Shown: positions 26,662-34,561 of the stretch, one piece after another
Numbering within the stretch: position 1 is the first letter of the stretch
Layout: the number at the start of each line of letters is the position of its first letter
DNA from: Kineosporia sp. R_H_3
GTDB lineage: Bacteria; Actinomycetota; Actinomycetes; Actinomycetales; Kineosporiaceae
Assembly: GCF_002198675.1 (NCBI RefSeq)
Contig: NZ_MWLL01000227.1
Span: forward strand, 6,176 to 64,252
Length of the DNA stretch: 58,077 bases
Direction: 5' to 3'
The notes under the pieces: model-generated
What the model saw: the letters and a program-made list of their open reading frames with translations, nothing else
Database searches by the model: none
What the model was told of the DNA's origin: nothing
Translations under genes and position numbers: made by a program

Positions 26662-26706
26662 GGCCCGGCTGTTCGGCCGGGCTGTTCGGCCGGGCTGTTC
26701 GGCCCG
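26662..26706. repeat. 13-bp tandem repeat between convergent genes
   Basis: About three copies of the unit GCTGTTCGGCCGG lie just after the pnkp stop and directly before the end of the convergent pucR-type gene. The repeat also forms GC-rich hairpins (CCGGGC with GCCCGG), so it may act as a bidirectional transcription terminator. Confidence 0.6.
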
Positions 26707-26707
26707 G

Positions 26708-27958
26708 TCAGTCCGGGCGGCGCGGACCCGCCGAGAGCACCCGCGGGCCGAGCAGCTCGCAGACGAGGAGGGCGACCTCGACGTCGAGCCGGCCCTCGGC
26801 GATCGGCAGGCCGCGCAGCTCCTCGGCGCGCTGCACGCGGTAGTGCACGGTGTTCTTGTGCACGTGCAGCAGGGCCGCGGCGGCGGTGTAGCTGCCGCCG
26901 CACGTGAGCAGCGCACGGACCGTCTGCCGCAGCCGCGCGGTGCCCTCGTCGTCCTCGGCGAGGTCACCGAGCACCCGTCGCACCCAGGCCCGGAGAACCG
27001 TCGGGTGGTCGGTGAGCAGGGCTGCGACGGCGACGTCGTCGAACCGGACGACCTGGCCGTGCGCGCCGGGCGCCGCCTGGACGACGGCCCGCGCCCGCAG
27101 CGCCTCGCGATGCGTCTGCCGGAACCCGGCGAGCCCGCAGGCGGGCGAGCCGAGCGCGAGCCGGATCGGTGCGACGGCGGCGAGCCTGCGCGCCACGGCC
27201 TCGACGTCGACGGCCGCCCGGCCCGGTGACGTCACCCACGCCCACAACGTCACGTCGTCGACGACGACCGTCTCGACGGTGCGCCCCAGGGACTCGGCGA
27301 GCACGCGCCGGGCGGCCTGCAGGCTCGCGACCGGGCCGCCGGTCGTGTCGTCGACCCAGGCGACGGCTCCGACGTGCCAGCCGTCGAGGGCGACGTCGAT
27401 GAGGTCCTGGGCGGAGCGGGTGCTCAGCGACTCGTTGTCGAGGACGATCCGCAGCTGGGCGATCCGGGCGGCGTCGGTGCGGCTGTCCCAGCGCCTCCGC
27501 TCGGACTCGTAGATCTCGACGAGGGACTCGGCCACCTTGTCGATGTAGACGTCCGTGCGCAGCACGAGGTGGTTGCCGGCCTCGGCGAGCTGCGGGGCGG
27601 ACGTCGTCACCTCGGCCAGCGCGGCGAGACCCCAGCGGGTGAAGCGGTTGTGCCCGATCCGGTACGCCCGCAGCAGACCTTCGAGCGAGAGGCCGTGCTG
27701 GGCGAACCGGCGGGCGTACTCCGCGGCGGCCGGCGGCACGGTGATGTCGTCCTCGGCGATCTTGTGCACGAGGAGGGCGATGATCGCCTCGACGTTCGCG
27801 GTGGTGCTCGCGACCATGAGCCGCCGGACCGCGTCGTCGTGCTGGAACTCCGGGATGACCTCGACGAAGTAGTCGGTCATCTCGGGCACGAGGGACTCCA
27901 GCCGGGCCTCGATGAGGCGGGCGGCGTCGGCGACGAGCTCCTCGGTGAGCACGATCAT
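26708..27958 (-). CDS. PucR-family transcriptional regulator
   Basis: A 416-aa cytoplasmic regulator of the PucR/CdaR type. The first about 160 residues are a helical sensor-like domain (EMTDYFVEVIPEF, LLRAYRIGHNRFTRWG). A GGDEF-like middle region follows. The C-terminal PucR helix-turn-helix is TVRALLTCGGSYTAAAALLHV followed by HKNTVHYRVQRAEEL. It is divergent from the acyl-CoA synthetase operon with 161 bp between the starts, so it probably controls that operon and itself. The effector may be a lipid or fatty-acid metabolite, judging only from context. Confidence 0.87.
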   Translation of the reverse strand: MIVLTEELVADAARLIEARLESLVPEMTDYFVEVIPEFQHDDAVRRLMVASTTANVEAIIALLVHKIAEDDITVPPAAAEYARRFAQHGLSLEGLLRAYRIGHNRFTRWGLAALAEVTTSAPQLAEAGNHLVLRTDVYIDKVAESLVEIYESERRRWDSRTDAARIAQLRIVLDNESLSTRSAQDLIDVALDGWHVGAVAWVDDTTGGPVASLQAARRVLAESLGRTVETVVVDDVTLWAWVTSPGRAAVDVEAVARRLAAVAPIRLALGSPACGLAGFRQTHREALRARAVVQAAPGAHGQVVRFDDVAVAALLTDHPTVLRAWVRRVLGDLAEDDEGTARLRQTVRALLTCGGSYTAAAALLHVHKNTVHYRVQRAEELRGLPIAEGRLDVEVALLVCELLGPRVLSAGPRRPD

Positions 27959-28119
27959 CGACTCTATCCGCGCTCCGGGACCTTCGACCCTGGTGCGCGG
28001 GCACAGTCACCCGGGCGGACTTCGTGACCGCAGTCCATGGCGTGGGTCACACCGCGCCGGTGATCCTCGCAGGACGGCAGCGGTGATCGACCGCGCCACC
28101 ACGAGCGACGGAGCTTGCG

Positions 28120-29592
28120 ATGCACACGCCACTGCCCGCCGTCCCGGCACTGCCCGTCGGGCGGGCGCGCCGTGACCCGACGGGCGCCTGCCTCGCCGAC
28201 GACACGCGGACCCTGGACAACGCGGCTTTCGCGGCCGCCGTCCGGACCGCCGCCGCGAACCTGGCCGCCGCCGGCGTCGGGCCCGGTGACATGGTCGCGG
28301 TCGTCCTGCCGAACCGGGTCGAGCTCGTCGTCACGCTCTTCGCCGCCTGGCACCTCGGCGCGTGCGTCACGCCGGTCAACCCGGCCCTGACGCCGGTCGA
28401 GGCCGGGTACCAGCTCGACGACAGCGGCGCGAAGGTCGTGGTCGCCGACCCCGACGTGACGCCCGCGGCCACCCTCGACGTGGCCGAGCTCCTCGCGGCC
28501 CCCGCCGACCCGGGCACCGTGCCCGCGGAGCCGCAGGCACGCAGCGACGACCTCGCGCTCGTCATCTACACGAGCGGGACGACGGGCCGTCCCAAGGGCG
28601 TCATGCTCGACCACGCGAACGTCGAGGCGATGTGCCGGGGCATCGTCGCCGGCATCGGCCTCGACGCCGGCGACCACTCGCTGCTCGTGCTGCCGCTGTT
28701 CCACGTCAACGGGATCACGGTGAGCGTGCTCTCGCCGCTGCTCGCGGGCGGCCGTGCGACGATCGCCGGCCGGTTCCGCCCGGACACCTTCTTCGCCGAG
28801 GTCGAGCGGGTGCGCCCCACGTACTTCTCCGCCGTGCCGGCGATCTACGTGCTGCTGACGAACCTCCCGGCGGACGTCACGCCGGACACGTCGTCGTTGC
28901 GACGCGTCATCTGCGGCGCCGCTCCGATGCCCGCAGCCGCGATCCACGCGTTCCAGGACCGGTTCGGGGTGCCGCTCGTCGAGGGCTACGGCCTGTCCGA
29001 AGGCACCTGCGCGTCGACGCTCAACCCGCCGGACGGCGTCCGCAAGCCCGGGACGGTCGGGCTGCCGCTGCCCGGCCAGCAGGTCCTGCTCCGCCACGAG
29101 GACGGCACGATCGACCGCGAGGGCACCGGTGAGGTCGTCATCTCCGGCCCGACCGTCATGCGCGGCTACCTCGGCCGCCCGGAGGACACCGCGGCGACGG
29201 TCGTCGACGGCTGGCTGCGCACCGGTGACGTCGGCCGCTTCGACGAGGACGGCTACCTCGTCCTCGTGGACCGGATCAAGGACATGATCATCCGGGGCGG
29301 GGAGAACATCTACCCCAAGGAGATCGAGAACGCCCTCCACACCCACCCGGACGTCGTCGAGGCCGCCGTCGTCGGCGCCCCGGACGCCGTCCTCGGCGAG
29401 GTACCCGTCGCCTTCGTCGCCGTCCGGCCGGGCTCCGGGACGACCGGCGACGACCTGCTCGCGCACTGCGCGAGCCGCCTGGCCCGGATGAAGCTCCCGA
29501 CCCGGGTCGACCTCATGGACGCCCTCCCGAAGAACCCCGTCGGCAAGATCGACAAACCGACGCTGCGCCGGGGGCTCACCCCGGCGGGCTGA
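28120..29592 (+). CDS. AMP-forming acyl-CoA synthetase
   Basis: A 490-aa ANL-superfamily ligase that activates a carboxylic acid with ATP and transfers it to CoA. The AMP-binding loop YTSGTTGRPKG is near residue 150. YGLSEGT (A5), GWLRTGDVG (A7), RIKDMIIRGGENIYP (A8) and the catalytic lysine of NPVGKIDK (A10) are all intact. It is slightly short for the family because the N-terminus is compact. The ATG has GGAG 6 nt upstream. It heads a three-gene operon with a DUF3556 membrane protein and an FAD oxidoreductase and is divergent from a PucR-type regulator. The acid is unknown; a medium- or long-chain fatty acid is likely. Confidence 0.9.
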   Translation: MHTPLPAVPALPVGRARRDPTGACLADDTRTLDNAAFAAAVRTAAANLAAAGVGPGDMVAVVLPNRVELVVTLFAAWHLGACVTPVNPALTPVEAGYQLDDSGAKVVVADPDVTPAATLDVAELLAAPADPGTVPAEPQARSDDLALVIYTSGTTGRPKGVMLDHANVEAMCRGIVAGIGLDAGDHSLLVLPLFHVNGITVSVLSPLLAGGRATIAGRFRPDTFFAEVERVRPTYFSAVPAIYVLLTNLPADVTPDTSSLRRVICGAAPMPAAAIHAFQDRFGVPLVEGYGLSEGTCASTLNPPDGVRKPGTVGLPLPGQQVLLRHEDGTIDREGTGEVVISGPTVMRGYLGRPEDTAATVVDGWLRTGDVGRFDEDGYLVLVDRIKDMIIRGGENIYPKEIENALHTHPDVVEAAVVGAPDAVLGEVPVAFVAVRPGSGTTGDDLLAHCASRLARMKLPTRVDLMDALPKNPVGKIDKPTLRRGLTPAG

Positions 29593-29686
29593 CCGCACCC
29601 ACCGACACCTCGCGACCACCCGGCCGCGAGGAGCTCCAGCACGCCCGCACGAGCACGCCTCCCTCCCCCACCACGAAGGACACGCC

Positions 29687-31504
29687 ATGGGCTTCAAGAC
29701 CGGCGACTTCCCACCCGTCGACCTCGAGACGTTCCTCGACAAGCCGCTCATGGAGCGGACGAAGACCCTTGCCCTGCACTGGGTCGAGTATGGCTTCGGG
29801 ACACCGAAGATGATCCACGTGACGTACCTGGTGAAGATCGTCGTGCTCTGGCTCGTCGCCGGCTTCTCGCTCGCGACGTGGACCAGTGGCGTCGGCCCGG
29901 CGTGGGACGTCTCCGGCTGGTGGGCCGAGCCCGTCGTCTGGCAGAAGATGGTCGCCTGGACGATGTTCCTCGAGGCGCTCGGCATCGCCGGTTCCTGGGG
30001 GCCGCTCGCCGGGAAGTTCAAGCCCATGACGGGCGGCGCGCTCTTCTACGCCCGCCCCGGCACGATCCGGCTGCGCCCGTGGAAGGCGGTGCCCGGGACG
30101 AACGGCGACACCCGGACGGTCTTCGACGTCGCGGTGTACCTGGGCTTCCTCACCGCGCTCCTGGCGCTCGTCGTCATGCCGGGCCGGGTCACCGACTCGC
30201 TCGCGAAGGCCCTGCCGGGCAACGACTCCGGGCTCGTGAGCCCGACGGTCTCTCTCGTCGCGCTCGGGCTGCTCGTCGTCCTCGGGCTGCGGGACAAGAC
30301 CGCGTTCCTCACCGCGCGGGCCGAGCAGTACGGCCCGGCCCTGCTGTTCTTCGGCACGCTCGGGTTCGTCGACATGATCGTCGCCGCGAAGCTGCTCATC
30401 GTCGTCGTGTGGATGGGCGCCGGGGTCTCCAAGCTCGGCCACCACTTCACGAACGTCGTCCCGCCGATGCTCTCCAACAGCCCGTGCCTGCCGTTCCTCG
30501 GGTTCAAGCGGAGCCTGTACCGGAACTTCCCGCAGGACCTGCGCCCTTCGTGGGTCGCCTCCGGCTTCGCGCACGTCGGCGGCACCGTCGTCGAGCTCGT
30601 GCTGCCGCTCGTGCTGCTCTTCTCGACGAACCGGACGATCACCCTGCTCGCCGTGGTCGGCATGGTGGTCTTCCACTTCTTCATCATCGGCGCGTTCGCT
30701 CTCGCGGTGCCGCAGGAGTGGAACCTCCAGTTCGCGTTCACGACGGTCGTGCTCTTCGCGGGCTTCCCCGCGGGCGAGGGCTACGGTGTCGGGGACATGT
30801 CCTCGCCGCTCCTGCTCGCCGCGCTCGTCGCCGGTCTGCTCTTCTTCCCGGTGCTCGGCAACCTGCGCCCCGACCTCGTGTCGTTCTTGCCCTCGATGCG
30901 GCAGTACGCGGGCAACTGGGCCTCGGCGACGTGGGCGTTCGCCCCGGGGGCCGAGGAGAAGCTCAACACCCTCGCGCACCGGCCGACGAAGAACCAGGTC
31001 GACCAGCTCCAGGCGATGGGCTACCCGCTCCCCGTCGCCGAGGTGACCATGCAGCAGACGCTCGGCTGGCGCACGATGCACAGCCAGGGCCGGGGCCTGT
31101 TCTCGGTGCTGCTGTCGCGCGTGCCCGACATCGAGAGCCGGACCGTCCGCGAGGCCGAGTTCGCCTGCAACTCGTTGCTGGGCTTCAACTTCGGTGACGG
31201 CCACCTGCACGACGAGGACCTGCTCAAGGCACTGCAGAAGCGGATCGGTTTCGAGCCCGGCGAGTTCCTCGTCGTCTGGGTGGAGTCGCAGCCGATCCAC
31301 CGGCGGACCCAGGAGTGGAAGCTCGTGGACGTCGCGACCGGCGTCGTCGAGCGCGGTACCTGGGACGTCGAGGAGTGCGTCCGCACCCAGCCGTGGCTCC
31401 CCGACGGGCCCGTCACGCTGACCTCGACGTGGACGCGGGAGAAGGACGGCGCCCTGCCGTGGGTCTCCGGCCCCGCCCGGACGCAGACGAGGACGCCTGC
31501 GTGA
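29687..31504 (+). CDS. DUF3556 multi-pass membrane protein
   Basis: A 605-aa protein matching DUF3556, a family best known from mycobacteria and relatives. It begins MGFKTGDFPPVDLETFLDKP and has about eight to ten membrane segments in residues 40-400, among them YLVKIVVLWLVAGFSLATW and AKLLIVVVWMGAGVSKLGHHF. A soluble C-terminal region of about 200 residues follows (VTMQQTLGWRTMHSQGRGLF, ECVRTQPWLPDG). The function is not established. It lies between an acyl-CoA synthetase and an FAD oxidoreductase whose start overlaps its stop (GTGA), so a role in lipid or sterol chemistry at the membrane is plausible. AAGGA precedes the ATG. Confidence 0.85.
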   Translation: MGFKTGDFPPVDLETFLDKPLMERTKTLALHWVEYGFGTPKMIHVTYLVKIVVLWLVAGFSLATWTSGVGPAWDVSGWWAEPVVWQKMVAWTMFLEALGIAGSWGPLAGKFKPMTGGALFYARPGTIRLRPWKAVPGTNGDTRTVFDVAVYLGFLTALLALVVMPGRVTDSLAKALPGNDSGLVSPTVSLVALGLLVVLGLRDKTAFLTARAEQYGPALLFFGTLGFVDMIVAAKLLIVVVWMGAGVSKLGHHFTNVVPPMLSNSPCLPFLGFKRSLYRNFPQDLRPSWVASGFAHVGGTVVELVLPLVLLFSTNRTITLLAVVGMVVFHFFIIGAFALAVPQEWNLQFAFTTVVLFAGFPAGEGYGVGDMSSPLLLAALVAGLLFFPVLGNLRPDLVSFLPSMRQYAGNWASATWAFAPGAEEKLNTLAHRPTKNQVDQLQAMGYPLPVAEVTMQQTLGWRTMHSQGRGLFSVLLSRVPDIESRTVREAEFACNSLLGFNFGDGHLHDEDLLKALQKRIGFEPGEFLVVWVESQPIHRRTQEWKLVDVATGVVERGTWDVEECVRTQPWLPDGPVTLTSTWTREKDGALPWVSGPARTQTRTPA

Positions 31505-32928
31505 GCACAGCTCTGGTCGTCGGCGGCGGGCCCAACGGGCTCGCCGCCGCGGCGCTGCTCGCGAGCGAGGGCGTCGACGTGACCCTCCTCGAGGCCGCCG
31601 ACGAGGTCGGCGGCGGCACCCGGTCGTGGGAGGGCCTCGTCCCCGGGATGCTCCACGACCACTGCTCGGCGATCCACCCGATGGCCGTCGGCTCACCGGT
31701 CTTCGAGCGCCTCGGCCTGGCCGCCCACGGGCTGCGGTGGCGGTACGCGCCGCTCGACTGCGTGCACGTCCTCGACGGCGGCCGGGCCGGTGTCCTGCAC
31801 CGGGACGTCGACGAGACCGCCGCGGGCCTAGGGCCGGACGGCGGCACGTGGCGCCGGCTGTTCGCCGGGCCGGCCGCCCGGTACGACGCACTCGCCGAGG
31901 ACATCCTCGGGCCGCTGCTCGGCGTCCCCCGGCACCCGTTGCTGCTCAGCCGGTTCGGCGCCCCGACACTGCTGCCCGCGACCGTGCTCGCCCGGCTGTT
32001 CCGCACCGACGAGGCCCGCGCCCTGTGGGCCGGCGCCGCAGCGCACGCCTTCACCCGGCTCGACCGGCCGCTCAGCTCGGCGATCGGGCTGGGCATCCTC
32101 ACCGCAGGGCACCGGCACGGCTGGCCCGTCGCCGCCGGCGGCTCGCAGGCCATCGCGCGCGCGCTCACGGCGTCCCTCGCCGCGCACGGCGGCCGGGTGC
32201 AGACCGGCGTCCGGGTCCGCTCCACGGCCGACCTGCCGCCGGCCGACGTGACGCTCTTCGACCTCGACCCGCCCCAGGTCGCGGCGATCCTCGGCGACCG
32301 GCTGCCGGCCAGGGTCTCGCGCGCCTACCGCCGGTTCCGTCGCGGACCGGGCGCGTTCAAGGTCGACCTCGCCGTCGAGGGCGGCGTGCCGTGGACGGCG
32401 GACGCAGCCCGCCGGTCGGGCACCGTGCACGCCGGCGGCACCGTCGCCGAGGTTGCCACCGCCGAGCGGGACGTCGTCCGGGGCCGGATGCCGCAGCGCC
32501 CGTTCGTGCTCGTCGGGCAGCAGTACCTCGCCGACCCGCAGCGGTCGGCCGGCGACGTCCACCCGGTCTGGGCCTACGCCCACGTGCCGCACGGCTACGA
32601 CGGCGACGCGACGGACGCCGTCCTCGCCCAGCTAGAGCGCTTCGCCCCCGGTCTGCGGGAGCGGGTCGTCGGCATGCGGGTGACCCGGCCCGCCGACTTC
32701 GCCGCCTGGAACCCGAACTTCGCCGGGGGCGACATCCTCACCGGGCGCAAGGACGTCCGGCAGCTCCTGCTCGGCGCCCGCGGCGGCCTCGCCGCGCTCA
32801 CGCCGTACGACGTCGGAGTGCCGGGGATGTTCCTGTGCTCGGCGGCGACGCCGCCCGGCCCGGGCGCGCACGGGATGTGCGGGGCGCACGCGGCGCAGCG
32901 CGCGCTGCAGCATCTGCGGTCGCGGTGA
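31501..32928 (+). CDS. FAD-dependent oxidoreductase (phytoene-desaturase/retinol-saturase-like)
   Basis: A 475-aa flavoprotein of the COG1233 group. The N-terminal dinucleotide-binding fold reads ALVVGGGPNGLAAAALLASE then LLEAADEVGGGTRS. The C-terminal FAD segment is TPYDVGVPGMFLCSAATPPG followed by GAHGMCGAHAA. Such enzymes desaturate or oxidise carotenoids and lipids; the substrate here is unknown. The GTG start at 31501 overlaps the stop of the DUF3556 gene, and the longer open frame before it lies inside that gene. It is the last gene of the PucR-associated operon. Confidence 0.86.
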   Translation: MSTALVVGGGPNGLAAAALLASEGVDVTLLEAADEVGGGTRSWEGLVPGMLHDHCSAIHPMAVGSPVFERLGLAAHGLRWRYAPLDCVHVLDGGRAGVLHRDVDETAAGLGPDGGTWRRLFAGPAARYDALAEDILGPLLGVPRHPLLLSRFGAPTLLPATVLARLFRTDEARALWAGAAAHAFTRLDRPLSSAIGLGILTAGHRHGWPVAAGGSQAIARALTASLAAHGGRVQTGVRVRSTADLPPADVTLFDLDPPQVAAILGDRLPARVSRAYRRFRRGPGAFKVDLAVEGGVPWTADAARRSGTVHAGGTVAEVATAERDVVRGRMPQRPFVLVGQQYLADPQRSAGDVHPVWAYAHVPHGYDGDATDAVLAQLERFAPGLRERVVGMRVTRPADFAAWNPNFAGGDILTGRKDVRQLLLGARGGLAALTPYDVGVPGMFLCSAATPPGPGAHGMCGAHAAQRALQHLRSR

Positions 32929-32949
32929 GAAGCCCTGCGGCGGAACGGG

Positions 32950-33459
32950 TCAGACCCGTTCGCTCGTGACCTCGACGGAGACGGGCCGCAGCGGGGACAG
33001 CACCGGCCACTCCGGCCGGCCGCTCACCTGGGCCACCCAGCCGCTCGCCGCGCGCTCGCCGTCCTGCACCCACGACGACTCGAAGCGGCCGAGCGCGGTG
33101 AGGGTCGGGTCGACGTCGTAGGTCAGCCGGACGTCGAGCTGGAGGTACTCGTCGTGCCCGACGAGCGAGATCTCGCCCGGTGCCGCGACGACCTGGCGGC
33201 TCAGCACGAGGCAGAACTGCGAGCGGCCGCCGCGGTGGTAGGTGCCCCACTGGTAGAGCAGGGCGTCGGCCTCGAGCCCGTCGGCGGCACGCATCCGCAC
33301 GGCGGCGAAGTCCGCGAAGGTCTCCCAGGCCGTCCAGGCGGTGAACCGGTCCGTCGTCAGGCCACGGGCCCGGACGCAGCCGGCGAAGACGCCGGCGAGG
33401 TCCGCGGGGGTGCGGACCGTCGCGCTCGAGACGGTGCTCGTCGGCGTCCGGGTGCTCAC
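32950..33459 (-). CDS. hypothetical protein, 169 aa
   Basis: I do not recognise this protein. It has no signal peptide or membrane helix. The middle contains an aromatic-rich segment (DRFTAWTAWETFADFAAVRM, LLYQWGTYH) and alternating strands (FCLVLSRQVV, YLQLDVRLTYDV), suggesting a beta-rich fold. The GTG at 33459 (VSTRTPTSTV) is chosen because it begins 10 bp after the stop of the upstream alpha/beta-hydrolase gene; an in-frame ATG 8 codons earlier would overlap that gene. The two genes probably form one operon. Its 3' end faces the FAD oxidoreductase gene convergently. Confidence 0.6.
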   Translation of the reverse strand: MSTRTPTSTVSSATVRTPADLAGVFAGCVRARGLTTDRFTAWTAWETFADFAAVRMRAADGLEADALLYQWGTYHRGGRSQFCLVLSRQVVAAPGEISLVGHDEYLQLDVRLTYDVDPTLTALGRFESSWVQDGERAASGWVAQVSGRPEWPVLSPLRPVSVEVTSERV

Positions 33460-33469
33460 GAGGGCGACG

Positions 33470-34432
33470 CTACTGGACGGCACCCCGCCCGGAGCGCAGT
33501 TGAGGGCTTTGCGCGGCGCCGCGCGCGGCGTCCGCAGCGCTCACGCCGTCCGTCGCCAGCCAGTCGAGGACGACGTCACGGGTCCAGTCCGGCGCCTCGA
33601 GCTGGGGGACGTGACCGATGTCGTGCGCGACCTCGAACCGCCACGCGGGGTTGGCCTTCGCGGCCTCCCGGGCGGAGGCGATGGACACGAGCCGGTCCCG
33701 GTCGCCGTGGATGAGCAGCACCGGGCCGGTGTACCGGCGCAGCATCGCCGTGTGGGCGCGGCGGCGGGCGAGCAGCCAGACGAGCGAGCGGGTCGCGGTG
33801 ACGAACTCGGCCTCCATCTCGGCGTACTGCTTGCGGGTCTTGGCGAGGTGGATGTGCTCGCGCAGCACCGCCTTCGGCACCCGGGAGGGGTCGACGCAGC
33901 ACAGCCGCAGGGTGTCCATCGCGAGCTGCTCAGCGGTGCGGACCCGCTTGCGGCCCGCGATGACGGCCTTGCCCAGGCCCGGGGTGAAGTAGGCCGCGAA
34001 CATGCCGGTCGTCAACGGGTCCGGCTTGGCGCGCAGCGACACGGGCAGCGCCGGGTCGACGAGCACGAGACCGGCGACGAGGTCCGGGCGCTGCGCCGCG
34101 ACGAGGTTGCTGATGAGGCCGCCCATCGAGTTGCCGACGAGCACCGCGGGGGCGCCGGCGACCTCCTCGAGGAACCGGACGACGAGGCGGGCGTTCGCCT
34201 GCACGGACGTCGACCGGCCGGCGCCGGGGGTGTGCCCGAACCCGGCGAGGTCGAGCGCGACGACCCGGCAGGTCCTCGCGAGGTCGGGCGCGACCGCCGC
34301 CCAGTTCACGTGCGAACCGCCGAGGCCGTGCACGCAGACGAGGAGCGGGCCGTCGTCCGGGCCGCCGAAGTCGATCCAGTGCACCGGTCCGTCGAGGTCG
34401 ACCCACTGGGACGCCGGCAGCTCCACGCTCAT
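33470..34432 (-). CDS. alpha/beta-fold hydrolase
   Basis: A 320-aa alpha/beta hydrolase with the oxyanion-loop motif VCVHGLGGSHVNW and the nucleophile elbow GNSMGG (Ser about 99). The acid is probably in LLIHGDRDRLV and the catalytic His in DIGHVPQLEAPD. A cap of about 90 residues separates the nucleophile from the acid. It resembles lipases and esterases of actinobacterial lipid metabolism. The start is the ATG at 34432 (MSVELPASQW). The open frame continues far upstream on this strand, but that part is the antisense shadow of the acyltransferase gene. It is divergent from that gene (129 bp between starts), consistent with linked roles in storage lipid turnover. Confidence 0.88.
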   Translation of the reverse strand: MSVELPASQWVDLDGPVHWIDFGGPDDGPLLVCVHGLGGSHVNWAAVAPDLARTCRVVALDLAGFGHTPGAGRSTSVQANARLVVRFLEEVAGAPAVLVGNSMGGLISNLVAAQRPDLVAGLVLVDPALPVSLRAKPDPLTTGMFAAYFTPGLGKAVIAGRKRVRTAEQLAMDTLRLCCVDPSRVPKAVLREHIHLAKTRKQYAEMEAEFVTATRSLVWLLARRRAHTAMLRRYTGPVLLIHGDRDRLVSIASAREAAKANPAWRFEVAHDIGHVPQLEAPDWTRDVVLDWLATDGVSAADAARGAAQSPQLRSGRGAVQ

Positions 34433-34561
34433 CCCGTCAGCGTGCGTCCGGGCCTGGTGGGTGTCAATCGAGAGCGGGCCGACGCGCGCGTCCCGGCGGC
34501 GGCGTCCGCACGACGGGACGACGGGTGCCACGTACCTCACATCGGGCGTACGGTCGCGGCC

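Noticed and set aside
28021-30027. Long minus-strand open frames antisense to the acyl-CoA synthetase and DUF3556 genes
   Set aside because: They lack hydrophobic cores and motifs, while the plus-strand genes carry complete family signatures.
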